NCBI GenBank assembly: GCA_900770015.1
Contig: CAAGIU010000206.1
Span: 1 to 26,498, forward strand
Direction: 5' to 3'
Origin: an uncultured Oscillospiraceae bacterium
GTDB lineage: Bacteria; Bacillota_A; Clostridia; Oscillospirales; Oscillospiraceae
Length of the DNA stretch: 26,498 nucleotides
Translations under genes and position numbers: made by a program
Shown here: piece after piece, positions 19,597 to 26,498 of the stretch
Layout: the number at the start of each line of letters is the position of its first letter
Position numbering within the stretch: the stretch's first letter is position 1
The notes under the pieces: model-generated
Told to the model about the DNA's origin: nothing
The model's database searches: none
What the model saw: the letters and a program-made list of their open reading frames with translations, nothing else

Positions 19597-20395
19597 AGAC
19601 ATTACACTGGGGCAGTATTTCCCGGGAAATTCTCCCATTCACCGTCTGGATCCCCGTGCCAAGCTGATTATTCTGGTTATGTACATCGTGGCGCTGTTTG
19701 TGGCATCCAGCTGGGTTTCCTATGCGGTTGTGCTGGCATTTCTGCTGATTACCATTAAGATATCCACAATCCCGCCAAAATCCATCGTCCGCGGCATGAA
19801 GCCCGTTGTGTTCATTCTGCTGTTCACGGGTATTCTGAATCTGTTTTACTCCGATGGTGGTACGGTTTTGGTTCGGCTGGGCAGCCTGGCCATTACCACC
19901 GAGGGTGTGAAGCGTGCCATCTTCATGATGGGACGCATTCTGATGCTGATTTCCGGTACCTTCCTGCTGACCTATACGACTTCTCCCATCTCTTTGACGG
20001 ATGGCTTGGAGAGTCTGATGAACCCGCTGAAAAAAATCCGGGTTCCGGTTCACGAGCTTTCCATGATGATGTGCATCGCTCTGCGCTTTATCCCCACGTT
20101 GATCGAAGAGACGGATAAGATCATGAGTGCCCAGAAGGCCAGAGGTGCGGACTTTGAGAACGGAAACATTCTGGATCGGGCGAAGGCTTTGATTCCGGTG
20201 CTGGTGCCGCTGTTCATCAGCGCGTTCCGCCGTGCGGATGAGTTGGCAACGGCGATGGAATGCCGCTGCTATCAGGGTGGCGAGGGCAGAACAAAAATGA
20301 AGCTGCTTCGCTATTCCCGGGCGGATCTGTACGCCTTTGGGATTGCCGCGCTGCTGATTGCCGCGGTTGCGGGTCTTTCCGCAGCCGGTCTGTGA
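19589..20395 (+). CDS. ecfT: ECF transporter membrane subunit EcfT
   Basis: Membrane scaffold that links the ATPase pair to S components. The 268-residue protein has an N-terminal group of hydrophobic helices (about 25-60, 70-90, 110-135) and a cytoplasmic helical part with the two coupling motifs: AQKARG at 181-186, and MECRCY at 223-228 followed by QGGEGRTKM; the second motif is the Cys variant of the textbook Ala-Arg-Gly common in Firmicutes. It starts with GTG at 19589, eight bases after GGGAGG and inside the end of ecfA2. No S component is in the window, which fits a shared group II module. Confidence 0.95.
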   Translation: MLKDITLGQYFPGNSPIHRLDPRAKLIILVMYIVALFVASSWVSYAVVLAFLLITIKISTIPPKSIVRGMKPVVFILLFTGILNLFYSDGGTVLVRLGSLAITTEGVKRAIFMMGRILMLISGTFLLTYTTSPISLTDGLESLMNPLKKIRVPVHELSMMMCIALRFIPTLIEETDKIMSAQKARGADFENGNILDRAKALIPVLVPLFISAFRRADELATAMECRCYQGGEGRTKMKLLRYSRADLYAFGIAALLIAAVAGLSAAGL

Positions 20396-20403
20396 GGAAA
20401 TCC

Positions 20404-21174
20404 ATGCGAAATATTGCGTTAGTATTGACATATCTTGGTACGGCATATCACGGTTGGCAGGTTCAGAAGAATCTGCCAACTGTTGCTGAAACCATGGAAA
20501 AAGCCGCAGCCAAGGTTGTGGGGCACCCTGTGCATATGACGGGCTGCGGCAGAACCGATGCCGGAGTTCATGCCCGCTGCTATGTGGCAAATTTCAGAAC
20601 CACTTCCACGATCCCCGTGGAGCGGCTTCCCTATGCCCTCAATACCCATCTGCCCTGTGATATTGTCGTTACCAAGGCTTTTGAGGTTCACGAAAATTTC
20701 AATGCCATCGGCTCCTGCGCCCGGAAAGAGTACACCTACCAGATTTACAATTCCAGACTGAAGGACCCGTTCTATGTGAACCGGGCCTGGTTTTATCCGA
20801 AGCATCTGGATGAGAAGATCATGCAGGAGGCGGCAGCCCAGTTTATTGGAACCCATGACTTTGCGGCAGTCAGAAGCGTGGGTACTGATGTCAAGTCCAC
20901 CGTCCGAACCGTATATCATTATGATGTGGAGCGGCAGGGGGATTTGATTCTGCTGCGAGTCTGTGCTAATGGATTCCTTTATAATATGGCAAGAGCCATG
21001 GCAGGCACAGTGGTCTACTGCGCGGAGGGGAAGATCCGTCCTGAGGAGATCGGTAAAATTCTGGATTCCGGCAACCGGACTGCGGCAGGCCCGACGGTTC
21101 CGCCGGGAGGATTGTACATGACCCACCTGTGGTATGACGACGGGATAGCCAAATTCGAGTGTGCCAGCCGCTAA
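20404..21174 (+). CDS. truA: tRNA pseudouridine(38-40) synthase TruA
   Basis: Modifies uridines 38-40 in the anticodon stem of many tRNAs. It has 256 residues; the catalytic aspartate is D52 in GCGRTDAGVHA (usual form GSGRTDAGVHA), and the RKEYTYQIYN and FLYNMARAMAGTV segments are family-typical. The ATG at 20404 has GAGGAAA just upstream, formed partly by the end of ecfT (eight bases between stop and start). The ecfA-ecfA-ecfT-truA order is conserved in Firmicutes, where rplM and rpsI often follow; here clpE follows instead. Confidence 0.96.
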   Translation: MRNIALVLTYLGTAYHGWQVQKNLPTVAETMEKAAAKVVGHPVHMTGCGRTDAGVHARCYVANFRTTSTIPVERLPYALNTHLPCDIVVTKAFEVHENFNAIGSCARKEYTYQIYNSRLKDPFYVNRAWFYPKHLDEKIMQEAAAQFIGTHDFAAVRSVGTDVKSTVRTVYHYDVERQGDLILLRVCANGFLYNMARAMAGTVVYCAEGKIRPEEIGKILDSGNRTAAGPTVPPGGLYMTHLWYDDGIAKFECASR

Positions 21175-21209
21175 GTTCATAATTTGTTTTTCCTTTTTTG
21201 TCGCGAATG

Positions 21210-21218
21210 TGCTATACT
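21210..21218 (+). promoter_or_regulatory. Extended -10 promoter of the clpE-like gene
   Basis: TGC followed by TATACT (21213-21218) forms an extended -10 element; no good -35 is seen at 17 bases. A CtsR-type direct heptad repeat (GGTCAAA-like) is not visible in 21175-21258. Confidence 0.65.
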
Positions 21219-21258
21219 GCGCTGAAAGGAGATATCCTTGAAAAAGGAGTGATCAATC

Positions 21259-23544
21259 ATGCAGCCAAAAATGTGCGTAAAATGTAAGAAAAATGTGGCA
21301 GTGGTGTTTATTACCAGAGTGGAAAACGGAAATACCCTGAATGAAGGATACTGCCTGAAGTGTGCCAGAACCCTGGGCGTTCCCCAGATCGATCAGGTTG
21401 TCAAGCAGATGGGCATCTCTGAGGATGACCTGGATATGCTCAGCGACGAAATGAGCAGCATGTTCGGACAGAACGAGTCCGAAGATGATGAGGATGCGGC
21501 GGAAAGAAGAACCGCCACCTTCCCTCTGTTCAATCAGCTTCTCGGCGGCAGCGGCGCCCAGCCGGGACGGCCTGCAAAGAAACCGGAGGCTTCTGCCGCT
21601 GAACAGGAGAATCCCAAGAAAAAGGGGAGTAAAAAGCATAAATTCCTGGACAGCTACTGCATGGATCTGACCGGCAGGGCCAGGGCAGGGAAGCTGGATA
21701 AGGTGATCGGCCGGGATGTGGAGACGGAGCGCGTCATCCAGATCCTGAACCGCCGGCAGAAGAACAATCCCTGCCTGGTGGGCGAACCCGGCGTCGGCAA
21801 GACCGCCATTGCCGAGGGCTTGGCGCAAAGGATTGTGGCCGGAGATGTTCCGTATAAGCTCCGGGACAAGGAGGTTTTCCTGCTGGATCTGACAGCGCTG
21901 GTTGCCGGTACCCAGTTCCGCGGACAGTTTGAGAGCCGCATGAAGAGCCTGATTACCGAAATCAAGGAGTGCGGCAACATTATTCTGGTTGTGGATGAAG
22001 TTCACAACCTGGTGGGTGCAGGCGACGCGGAGGGCAGTATGAATGCTGCCAACATCCTCAAGCCGCCGCTGTCCCGCGGGGATATTCAGATCATCGGCGC
22101 CACCACCTACAATGAATACCGGAAATACATCGAAAAGGATGCTGCTCTGGAGCGGCGTTTCCAGCCGGTATCCGTTGCGGAACCGACGCTGGAGGAGGCC
22201 TGCCAGATCTTGCAGGGTATTTCCAAGACCTATGCGGATTACCACAGCGTTTCCATTTCTCCGGAGATTGCCCGGCAGTGCGTCATGCTCTCCGAACGGT
22301 ATATCACCGATCGGTTCCTTCCGGATAAGGCCATTGACCTGATGGATGAGGCCTGCTCGGATGTGAATCTTCACTGCAAGGAGCTGTCCAGAATCGCAGA
22401 GCTTCGCAAGGAACGCGATGATTATGAGCTGGAACTGCGGATGCTGAATGAGGACACGGAGAACCAGAATTATGAGCGACTGGCTACCATCCGCAGTAAG
22501 CTCTGCCAGATTGCCGCAGAGATTGAGGAGCTGGAAAAGCTCCCCAAGCCGGCACTGACCATGGAGAATCTGGCGCGGGTCATTGAGCTTTGGACCAAGA
22601 TCCCGGCTTCCAAAATCAAAGCCCAGGAGTATGAGCAGATAAAGGGGCTTGCCGATCGTCTGAAAACCCATATTGTGGGCCAGGATGAAGCGGTGGATGC
22701 AGTGGCCAAGGCAATTCGCAGAAACAGGGTGGGCATCTCTCCCAAGAAACGCCCCGTTTCCTTTATCTTCACCGGCCCCACAGGCGTGGGAAAGACCGAA
22801 CTGGTCAAGTGTCTGGCTTCCGACCTTTTTGACAGCGTGGACAACCTGATTCGACTGGATATGACCGAGTATATGGAAAAGCATACGGTATCCAAGCTAA
22901 TCGGTTCTCCTCCAGGCTACGTTGGTTACGATGAAGCAGGCCAGCTTACAGAGCAGATACGCCGCAGACCCTATAGTGTGGTTCTGTTCGATGAGATTGA
23001 GAAAGCGCACCCCGATGTCCTGAATATCCTTTTGCAGGTTCTGGATGATGGACGCATCACCGACTCCCAGGGCAGACAGGCGAATTTTGAAAATGCCATC
23101 ATTGTCATGACCTCCAATGCAGGCTCCGAGGGCGGAGTAGGCGGCATGGGCTTTGGACGCACCCAGCAGGATCAGCTGAAGGAAAAGACCATGAAGGCGC
23201 TGCAGAGTTTCCTGCGACCCGAGTTCATCAACCGTGTGGATGAGATCATCACCTTCAACCATCTGAGCCAGGAGAACTTCCGGGATATTGCGGATATCAT
23301 GCTTCAGGAGCTGCGCACCAGCCTGGAGGCAAGAGGACTGACATTTACCTGGGACGAGGACGTTCGGAACGAGCTGGTTTCGAAAGCCTTCTCTGTGACC
23401 TATGGTGCCAGAAACCTGCGCCGTACCATCCAGCGCAGCCTGGAGGACCCTGTCAGCGAGGCCATCATCGACAGCTTCGAAAGTCCCATCTCTTCCATTC
23501 ACGCGTATCTTTCCGGTCAGGAAATCCGCATTGAAACGAAGTAA
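21259..23544 (+). CDS. clpE: ClpE-like AAA+ unfoldase (Clp ATPase with N-terminal zinc finger)
   Basis: Hsp100 protein that unfolds substrates for ClpP or for disaggregation. It has 761 residues. Instead of a Clp N-domain it has a zinc finger, C6-x2-C9 and C32-x2-C35, then a charged, acidic-to-basic linker (about 54-126). AAA1 has P-loop GEPGVGKT (175-182); a short charged coiled coil (about 373-425, a ClpC/ClpE-type middle domain) follows; AAA2 has GPTGVGKT (506-513). The loop MGF (630-632, in GGMGFGRT) occupies the place of the ClpP-docking hydrophobic-Gly-Phe tripeptide, so work with ClpP is likely. The start has AAGGAG and GTGAT upstream. ClpE is the best fit; ClpC-like annotation is possible. 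Confidence 0.88.
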   Translation: MQPKMCVKCKKNVAVVFITRVENGNTLNEGYCLKCARTLGVPQIDQVVKQMGISEDDLDMLSDEMSSMFGQNESEDDEDAAERRTATFPLFNQLLGGSGAQPGRPAKKPEASAAEQENPKKKGSKKHKFLDSYCMDLTGRARAGKLDKVIGRDVETERVIQILNRRQKNNPCLVGEPGVGKTAIAEGLAQRIVAGDVPYKLRDKEVFLLDLTALVAGTQFRGQFESRMKSLITEIKECGNIILVVDEVHNLVGAGDAEGSMNAANILKPPLSRGDIQIIGATTYNEYRKYIEKDAALERRFQPVSVAEPTLEEACQILQGISKTYADYHSVSISPEIARQCVMLSERYITDRFLPDKAIDLMDEACSDVNLHCKELSRIAELRKERDDYELELRMLNEDTENQNYERLATIRSKLCQIAAEIEELEKLPKPALTMENLARVIELWTKIPASKIKAQEYEQIKGLADRLKTHIVGQDEAVDAVAKAIRRNRVGISPKKRPVSFIFTGPTGVGKTELVKCLASDLFDSVDNLIRLDMTEYMEKHTVSKLIGSPPGYVGYDEAGQLTEQIRRRPYSVVLFDEIEKAHPDVLNILLQVLDDGRITDSQGRQANFENAIIVMTSNAGSEGGVGGMGFGRTQQDQLKEKTMKALQSFLRPEFINRVDEIITFNHLSQENFRDIADIMLQELRTSLEARGLTFTWDEDVRNELVSKAFSVTYGARNLRRTIQRSLEDPVSEAIIDSFESPISSIHAYLSGQEIRIETK

Positions 23545-23555
23545 CTCTGCGGAAT

Positions 23556-23601
23556 AAAAAAAGAAATCTCCCCCTGCAAGACTGCAGGGGGAGCATATTT
23601 T
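23556..23601. terminator. Bidirectional terminator between clpE and the convergent membrane protein gene
   Basis: A perfect 11-pair stem (23568-23578 with 23583-23593, loop AGAC) has a T-rich tract on its minus-strand exit (ATTTCTTTTTTT) and a weaker CATATTTT on its plus-strand exit. It can end both convergent transcripts, more strongly the minus one. Confidence 0.88.
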
Positions 23602-23607
23602 CTGAGG

Positions 23608-24477
23608 TTATAGTTTGCAGTCAAAAAGATACCAGATTAGCAGCAGGATTCCACAGAAGGGAAGATAACCAATGACTGCGGTGGATGTGATATCAATGAC
23701 AGAATATCCCATGATTTCCATGGCAAAGAACAAAAGACAGAGAATGACGGTGGAAATCACAGCTTTTGTCAACTGTTTGCCGATGGTGGTGGAGAAGAAA
23801 AACGTGTACAGCAGACCAATCACGGGATTTGCTATGGTAAACAGGATGCAAAGGAGCGGATTAAAGAGCCCAATCAGCAATGCAGCGCCCAATATAATAA
23901 GGAGGACCATGGGGGCATAGGTGGCAAGCCCCTGGGGCAGAAAGGTGTTGATCGCCAGATTCACAGCCAGATTCAGGAAAATTGCCAGCCCGACGGAAAG
24001 ACACCGGAAAAACAGCCAGCTAAAGAAGGAACGTCCGGTGGGAAGAAGGAAATCCAGAAAGTGAACAATGAAACACAGGATAATCATGGATAAAATCTGT
24101 GTGGCAATCAGGGGAAATGCGGTACCATTGAATGGTACAAGGATCAGAATATCCCTTCGAAACAGGGCAAAGGGCAGGGGAGACAGGTATTTGGACAAAT
24201 CCAGCGGATTGAGGGCATATATGGCGATGGTAACTGCGTAAATAAAGAGAATGCCTGCAGAAACCGAAATTGCTTTGTTTGCATTACAGTGTTTTCCAAA
24301 GAAAATGCGAAAAACAAAGCCAAGGACAACCGTTCCGAAGACCAGCAGAATCGCCAGCTGAACAAAGGAGGAGATTCCCAGCTCAGCAGGGAGAAAGGAA
24401 CCGGTCTCCGAAAGAAAGGATTCCACGGATTGGACCAGACGATCGGCTCCCAACAGGGAGAGGATATCTTGATTCAT
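23608..24477 (-). CDS. Polytopic membrane protein of unknown function
   Basis: I do not recognise this gene. It encodes 289 residues with a short amphipathic N-terminus (MNQDILSLLGADRLVQSVES) and about seven or eight hydrophobic segments (roughly 38-60, 70-92, 112-135, 148-172, 183-215, 240-262, 268-286). The hydrophobic parts are rich in Leu, Ile and Phe with few charges, and no transporter or enzyme motif stands out; a CvpA-like N-terminal layout is a weak possibility. The ATG at 24475-24477 has an AAGGTGAT site that directly abuts the T-run of the rplL terminator, so there is no room for a promoter between them. It is the last gene before the shared terminator with clpE. Confidence 0.75.
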   Translation of the reverse strand: MNQDILSLLGADRLVQSVESFLSETGSFLPAELGISSFVQLAILLVFGTVVLGFVFRIFFGKHCNANKAISVSAGILFIYAVTIAIYALNPLDLSKYLSPLPFALFRRDILILVPFNGTAFPLIATQILSMIILCFIVHFLDFLLPTGRSFFSWLFFRCLSVGLAIFLNLAVNLAINTFLPQGLATYAPMVLLIILGAALLIGLFNPLLCILFTIANPVIGLLYTFFFSTTIGKQLTKAVISTVILCLLFFAMEIMGYSVIDITSTAVIGYLPFCGILLLIWYLFDCKL

Positions 24478-24491
24478 AATATAATCACCTT

Positions 24492-24524
24492 AAAAAGAAA
24501 ACCTCCGCCATTGCTGGCGGAGGT
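24492..24524 (-). terminator. Intrinsic terminator after rplL
   Basis: A 9-pair stem (24516-24524 with 24501-24509, six-base loop) is followed on the minus strand by TTTTCTTTTT. It ends the rplJ-rplL transcript and lies directly in front of the ribosome site of the membrane protein gene. Confidence 0.9.
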
Positions 24525-24547
24525 CTGGAGAAACAGTGTCAGATCAA

Positions 24548-24919
24548 TTACTTGATCTCTGCTTCGGCGCCAGCTTCCTTCAGCTCGGCAACCAGCTTCT
24601 CTGCATCTTCCTTGGAGATAGCTTCCTTCAGGGTCTTGGGGCAGTTGTCAACCAGATCCTTGGCATCCTTCAGGCCCAGGCCGGTAGCGGCGCGGACAAC
24701 CTTGATAACGCCCAGCTTGGAAGCGCCGGCGTTCTTCAGGATGACGTCGAACTCGGTCTTCTCCTCGACAACCTCAGCGGCAGCAGCGGGAGCGGCAACA
24801 GCAGCGGCAGCGGCGGAAACACCGAAGGTCTCCTCCAGGGTGTGAACCAGCTCGGACAGCTCCAGAACGGTCAGGCCCTTAACTTCTTCAACGATAGCAG
24901 CGATCTTTTCACTAGCCAT
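24548..24919 (-). CDS. rplL: 50S ribosomal protein L7/L12
   Basis: Multicopy stalk protein that recruits and activates translation GTPases. It has 123 residues: an N-terminal dimerisation helix that binds L10 ([20 protein letters not shown]), an Ala-rich hinge (residues about 37-52) and the C-terminal factor-binding domain ([18 protein letters not shown], then [12 protein letters not shown]). The start at 24917-24919 has TAGGAGG upstream. It follows rplJ by 55 bases and is closed by a terminator. Confidence 0.98.
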   Translation of the reverse strand: MASEKIAAIVEEVKGLTVLELSELVHTLEETFGVSAAAAAVAAPAAAAEVVEEKTEFDVILKNAGASKLGVIKVVRAATGLGLKDAKDLVDNCPKTLKEAISKEDAEKLVAELKEAGAEAEIK

Positions 24920-24974
24920 GGTAATAATCCTCCTAAATTATGTTTGATAAATGGATGTTTGGTTTATGAAGCGA

Positions 24975-25493
24975 TTAAGCTTCTGCGGCGGGTGCGGGGC
25001 CTTCCTTCTGCTCCCGGATCTGATCCAGGACGCAAGCCAGGCTGGAGATAGGAGCCAGGAATGTACCGAGAACCTGAGCAACCAGAGCATTCTTGCTGGG
25101 CAGCTCACCGAAGCCATTCAGCTGGTCAGCGGACAGGACGGAGCCTTCCACGATACCACCCTTGATGGTCAGGATGTTCTTGTTCTTCTTGGCGAACTCG
25201 CAGACGATACGAGCAGGGGCGATGGGGTCGCCGGTGGTGGAAGCCATAGCGGTAGTACCGTTCAGAACCTTGCTGAAGTCGTAGCCGGCATTCTTGGCTG
25301 CGAAATTGGTCAGAGTGTTCTTAACAACGGAGTACTCAACACCGGCTTCACGGAACTGCTTACGCAGCTCGGTGTCCTGAGCAACAGAAATACCCTTGTA
25401 ATCGACGAAAACAACAGAAGAGGCCTCCTGGATCTTGCCGGTCAGAGAATCGACAACTGCTTTCTTGCTCTCAAGAACCTTTGCGTTGGGCAT
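24975..25493 (-). CDS. rplJ: 50S ribosomal protein L10
   Basis: Base of the ribosomal stalk, which binds 23S rRNA and carries L7/L12 dimers on its C-terminal helix. It has 172 residues, starting at 25491-25493 (MPNAKVLESKKAVVDSLTGK) with a GGAGGTG site; the open frame extends upstream into the leader but without a site. Family segments seen are VVFVDYKGISVAQDTELRKQ and VVKNTLTNFA. The C-terminus ends in an Ala/Glu-rich L7/L12-binding tail (EQKEGPAPAAEA). Expression is expected to be autoregulated through the leader just upstream. Confidence 0.97.
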   Translation of the reverse strand: MPNAKVLESKKAVVDSLTGKIQEASSVVFVDYKGISVAQDTELRKQFREAGVEYSVVKNTLTNFAAKNAGYDFSKVLNGTTAMASTTGDPIAPARIVCEFAKKNKNILTIKGGIVEGSVLSADQLNGFGELPSKNALVAQVLGTFLAPISSLACVLDQIREQKEGPAPAAEA

Positions 25494-25499
25494 AATTTT

Positions 25500-25612
25500 C
25501 ACCTCCGAAAAATAAAAATGTCTTCCTGCCAGAAGACAGAAAGACACGCAGAAAACCTATCAGCGTACCTCGGCAGGATTTATGCTTATTCAGCACCTGC
25601 TGTCTTTGGCAA
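25500..25612 (-). promoter_or_regulatory. Ribosomal protein L10 leader
   Basis: The minus-strand leader holds the diagnostic elements of the L10 leader: GCCAAAGACAGCAGGTG near the 5' end (about 25610-25594) and AATCCTGCCGAGGTACG (about 25580-25564), which pair through GCAGG/CCTGC to form the L10(L12)4 binding fold that mimics the 23S rRNA site. Transcription should start near 25613. The 3' part holds a terminator hairpin before the rplJ ribosome site. Confidence 0.9.
25508..25538 (-). terminator. Attenuator hairpin in the L10 leader
   Basis: TGTCTTC (25538-25532) pairs with GAAGACA (25525-25519) over a six-base loop, followed by ATTTTTATTTTT on the minus strand, directly before the GGAGG of rplJ. 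Its ascending arm overlaps CTGTCTT, which can alternatively pair with AAGACAG (25606-25600) in the L10-binding part. Confidence 0.82.
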
Positions 25613-25619
25613 CTTCTGA

Positions 25620-25648
25620 ATTATAACAGTTATTTCTTTATTTGTCAA
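25620..25648 (-). promoter_or_regulatory. Consensus sigma-A promoter of rplJ-rplL
   Basis: TTGACA (25643-25648) and TATAAT (25620-25625) on the minus strand, both perfect, are 17 bases apart. This is the strongest promoter of the window. Confidence 0.95.
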
Positions 25649-25676
25649 GTGTTTTTTTAGGAAATATTAGAGTTTG

Positions 25677-25705
25677 TTGACTTACAGAATAGAAAATGGT
25701 ATAAT
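25677..25705 (+). promoter_or_regulatory. Sigma-A promoter of the AT-rich orphan gene
   Basis: TTGACT (25677-25682) and a perfect TATAAT (25700-25705) with TGG before it (extended -10) are 17 bases apart. It points away from the rplJ promoter, with 28 bases between the two -35 boxes, and leaves a leader of about 25 bases. Confidence 0.9.
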
Positions 25706-25736
25706 AGCGAAACTACACAGGCTTGAGAGGCGCGGT

Positions 25737-26216
25737 ATGAAAAAGATATGGAAAGCATTCATCGCAATTATCCTTTCGCTTTTTGCAGCAACACTGATCA
25801 TGGTAGGTTTTTGCGTATGGTTCTTTACGCCCAAAGACCCGGTTTTAGATTCTTTACCAAAGTATGAAAAGAAGGAATACTACACATCCGGAGGCTTTCA
25901 GGACTTTACAGATTACGCAAAATACACCTATCAAATCAGCGAATCAGAAATCATACAGAGTGAAGCGCTTTTCCCGGTGATGGAGGAAGACATTCCGACA
26001 ATACTAAAATATGTGGAGCATTTTGAAGGTTGCATCGAAGTCTACCAGGATTTTCCGTCGGAATCCTATGATTTTGAGAAATCCACAGTATCAACGGGGG
26101 ACTACTTTTATATTTTTAATAAATACGGAGATCCGCAAATGTCTTTCTGGGATTACAACCTGTACTATTTTGATGTGGACACTTCCATACTCTATTATTT
26201 CCATACCAATATTTGA
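25737..26216 (+). CDS. Membrane-anchored orphan protein of unknown function
   Basis: I do not recognise this gene. With ATG at 25737 (MKKIWKAFIAIILSLFAATL) it encodes 159 residues: one N-terminal membrane helix or uncleaved signal anchor (about 6-31) and a polar, Tyr-, Asp- and Glu-rich outside part (FWDYNLYYFDVDTSILYYFH near the end). No lipobox or catalytic motif is seen. Its codons are clearly more AT-rich (AAA, GAA, ATA, TAT) than the flanking ribosomal genes. It has its own strong promoter and lies opposite to and between rplA and rplJ, two genes that normally sit in one operon, so it is probably an acquired or fast-evolving accessory gene. The ribosome site is weak (GAGAGGCGCGGT). Confidence 0.72.
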   Translation: MKKIWKAFIAIILSLFAATLIMVGFCVWFFTPKDPVLDSLPKYEKKEYYTSGGFQDFTDYAKYTYQISESEIIQSEALFPVMEEDIPTILKYVEHFEGCIEVYQDFPSESYDFEKSTVSTGDYFYIFNKYGDPQMSFWDYNLYYFDVDTSILYYFHTNI

Positions 26217-26244
26217 AAAACCCCGGATGCTTTCGCATCCGGGG
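26216..26244 (-). terminator. Intrinsic terminator after rplA
   Basis: A perfect 10-pair stem CCCCGGATGC/GCATCCGGGG (26235-26244 with 26221-26230, four-base loop) is followed on the minus strand by TTTTT (26220-26216). It ends the rplA transcript; it begins 16 bases after the rplA stop and touches the stop codon of the convergent orphan gene. Confidence 0.88.
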
Positions 26245-26260
26245 AAATGCTATCTGAAGC

Positions 26261-26498
26261 TTACAGATATTTGGCGGTGGAAACCTTCACGCCGGGGCCC
26301 ATGGTGGAAGCAACGGTGCAGGAACGGATATACTGACCCTTGGCTGCGGCGGGCTTTGCCTTGACAACGGCCTTGACCAGGGTATCCATGTTCTCGGACA
26401 GCTTCTCGGAGCCGAAGGAAACCTTGCCGATGGGGCAGTGGATGATGTTGGTCTTGTCCAGACGGTACTCAACCTTACCAGCCTTGATTTCCTTAACA
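26261..26498 (-). CDS. rplA: 50S ribosomal protein L1 (partial, N-terminus beyond right edge)
   Basis: Only the last 78 residues are present. They match the C-terminal part of L1, the protein of the mobile L1 stalk next to the ribosomal E site: [20 protein letters not shown], then the [12 protein letters not shown] helix and the end [18 protein letters not shown]. The stop is at 26261-26263. L1 is normally followed directly by rplJ; here a convergent orphan gene and a terminator stand between. Confidence 0.96.
   Translation of the reverse strand, partial: VKEIKAGKVEYRLDKTNIIHCPIGKVSFGSEKLSENMDTLVKAVVKAKPAAAKGQYIRSCTVASTMGPGVKVSTAKYL

Noticed and set aside
21253..22884. Minus-strand open frame opposite the clpE-like gene
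   Set aside because: Shadow of a clear AAA+ protein; composition is that of reversed codons.
26221..26244. Hairpin as terminator of the plus-strand orphan gene
   Set aside because: On the plus strand the stem is followed by AAATGC and not by a T-run; the T-run lies on the minus-strand exit, so it is the rplA terminator.

Overview
The window looks like core chromosome of a GC-rich, low-biomass-of-repeats member of the Clostridia, most likely an Oscillospiraceae-type gut Firmicute. The inference rests on the Firmicutes gene neighbourhoods (atp operon with atpZ/atpI, ecfA1-ecfA2-ecfT-truA, rplA/rplJ/rplL with an L10 leader, recD2-comF-mreB, a YrzB/DUF1292 gene), strong AGGAGG ribosome binding sites, TTG and GTG starts, and sigma-A-like promoters with 17-base spacers. 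No phage, transposon, CRISPR array or tRNA was seen.

Layout. 1-6808 (minus strand): an F1Fo ATP synthase operon, atpZ-atpI-atpB-atpE-atpF-atpH-atpA-atpG-atpD, read from a clear promoter at 6780-6808 and running off the left edge inside atpD. 6809-7044: a gene-free divergent region with a weak terminator-like hairpin and a 9-codon mini-ORF. 7045-11387 (plus): an unrecognised small membrane protein, recD2, comF and mreB, closed by a strong terminator. 11523-13148 (minus): a membrane-anchored parvulin-type foldase. 13325-13514 (minus): a structured RNA with the size and architecture of 6S RNA, placed directly behind a DUF1292 gene (13522-13806). 14140-21174 (plus): class A penicillin-binding protein, SAM-dependent methyltransferase, the energy-coupling module ecfA1-ecfA2-ecfT and truA. 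21259-23544 (plus): a ClpE-like unfoldase with its own promoter. 23608-26498 (mostly minus): an unknown polytopic membrane protein, rplL, rplJ with an L10 leader, a plus-strand AT-rich membrane-anchored orphan, and the end of rplA at the right edge.

How it fits together: the window combines energy conversion (ATP synthase), envelope growth (MreB, class A PBP, extracytoplasmic foldase), vitamin/metal uptake energising (ECF AAT module), proteostasis (ClpE) and translation (L1, L10, L7/L12, TruA). The items most worth a second look are: a two-glutamate c-ring motif of the type known from a Na+-coupled ATP synthase; an extra hydrophobic segment of about 50 residues in subunit a between the conserved Arg helix and the last helix; the probable 6S RNA with no visible promoter of its own; a four-cysteine zinc-ribbon-like insert in the extracytoplasmic part of the PBP; an explicit terminator/antiterminator pair in the L10 leader; and an orphan gene inserted head-on into the normally continuous rplA-rplJ block. 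I did not find a wholly new multi-gene system here; most of the window is conserved housekeeping DNA.
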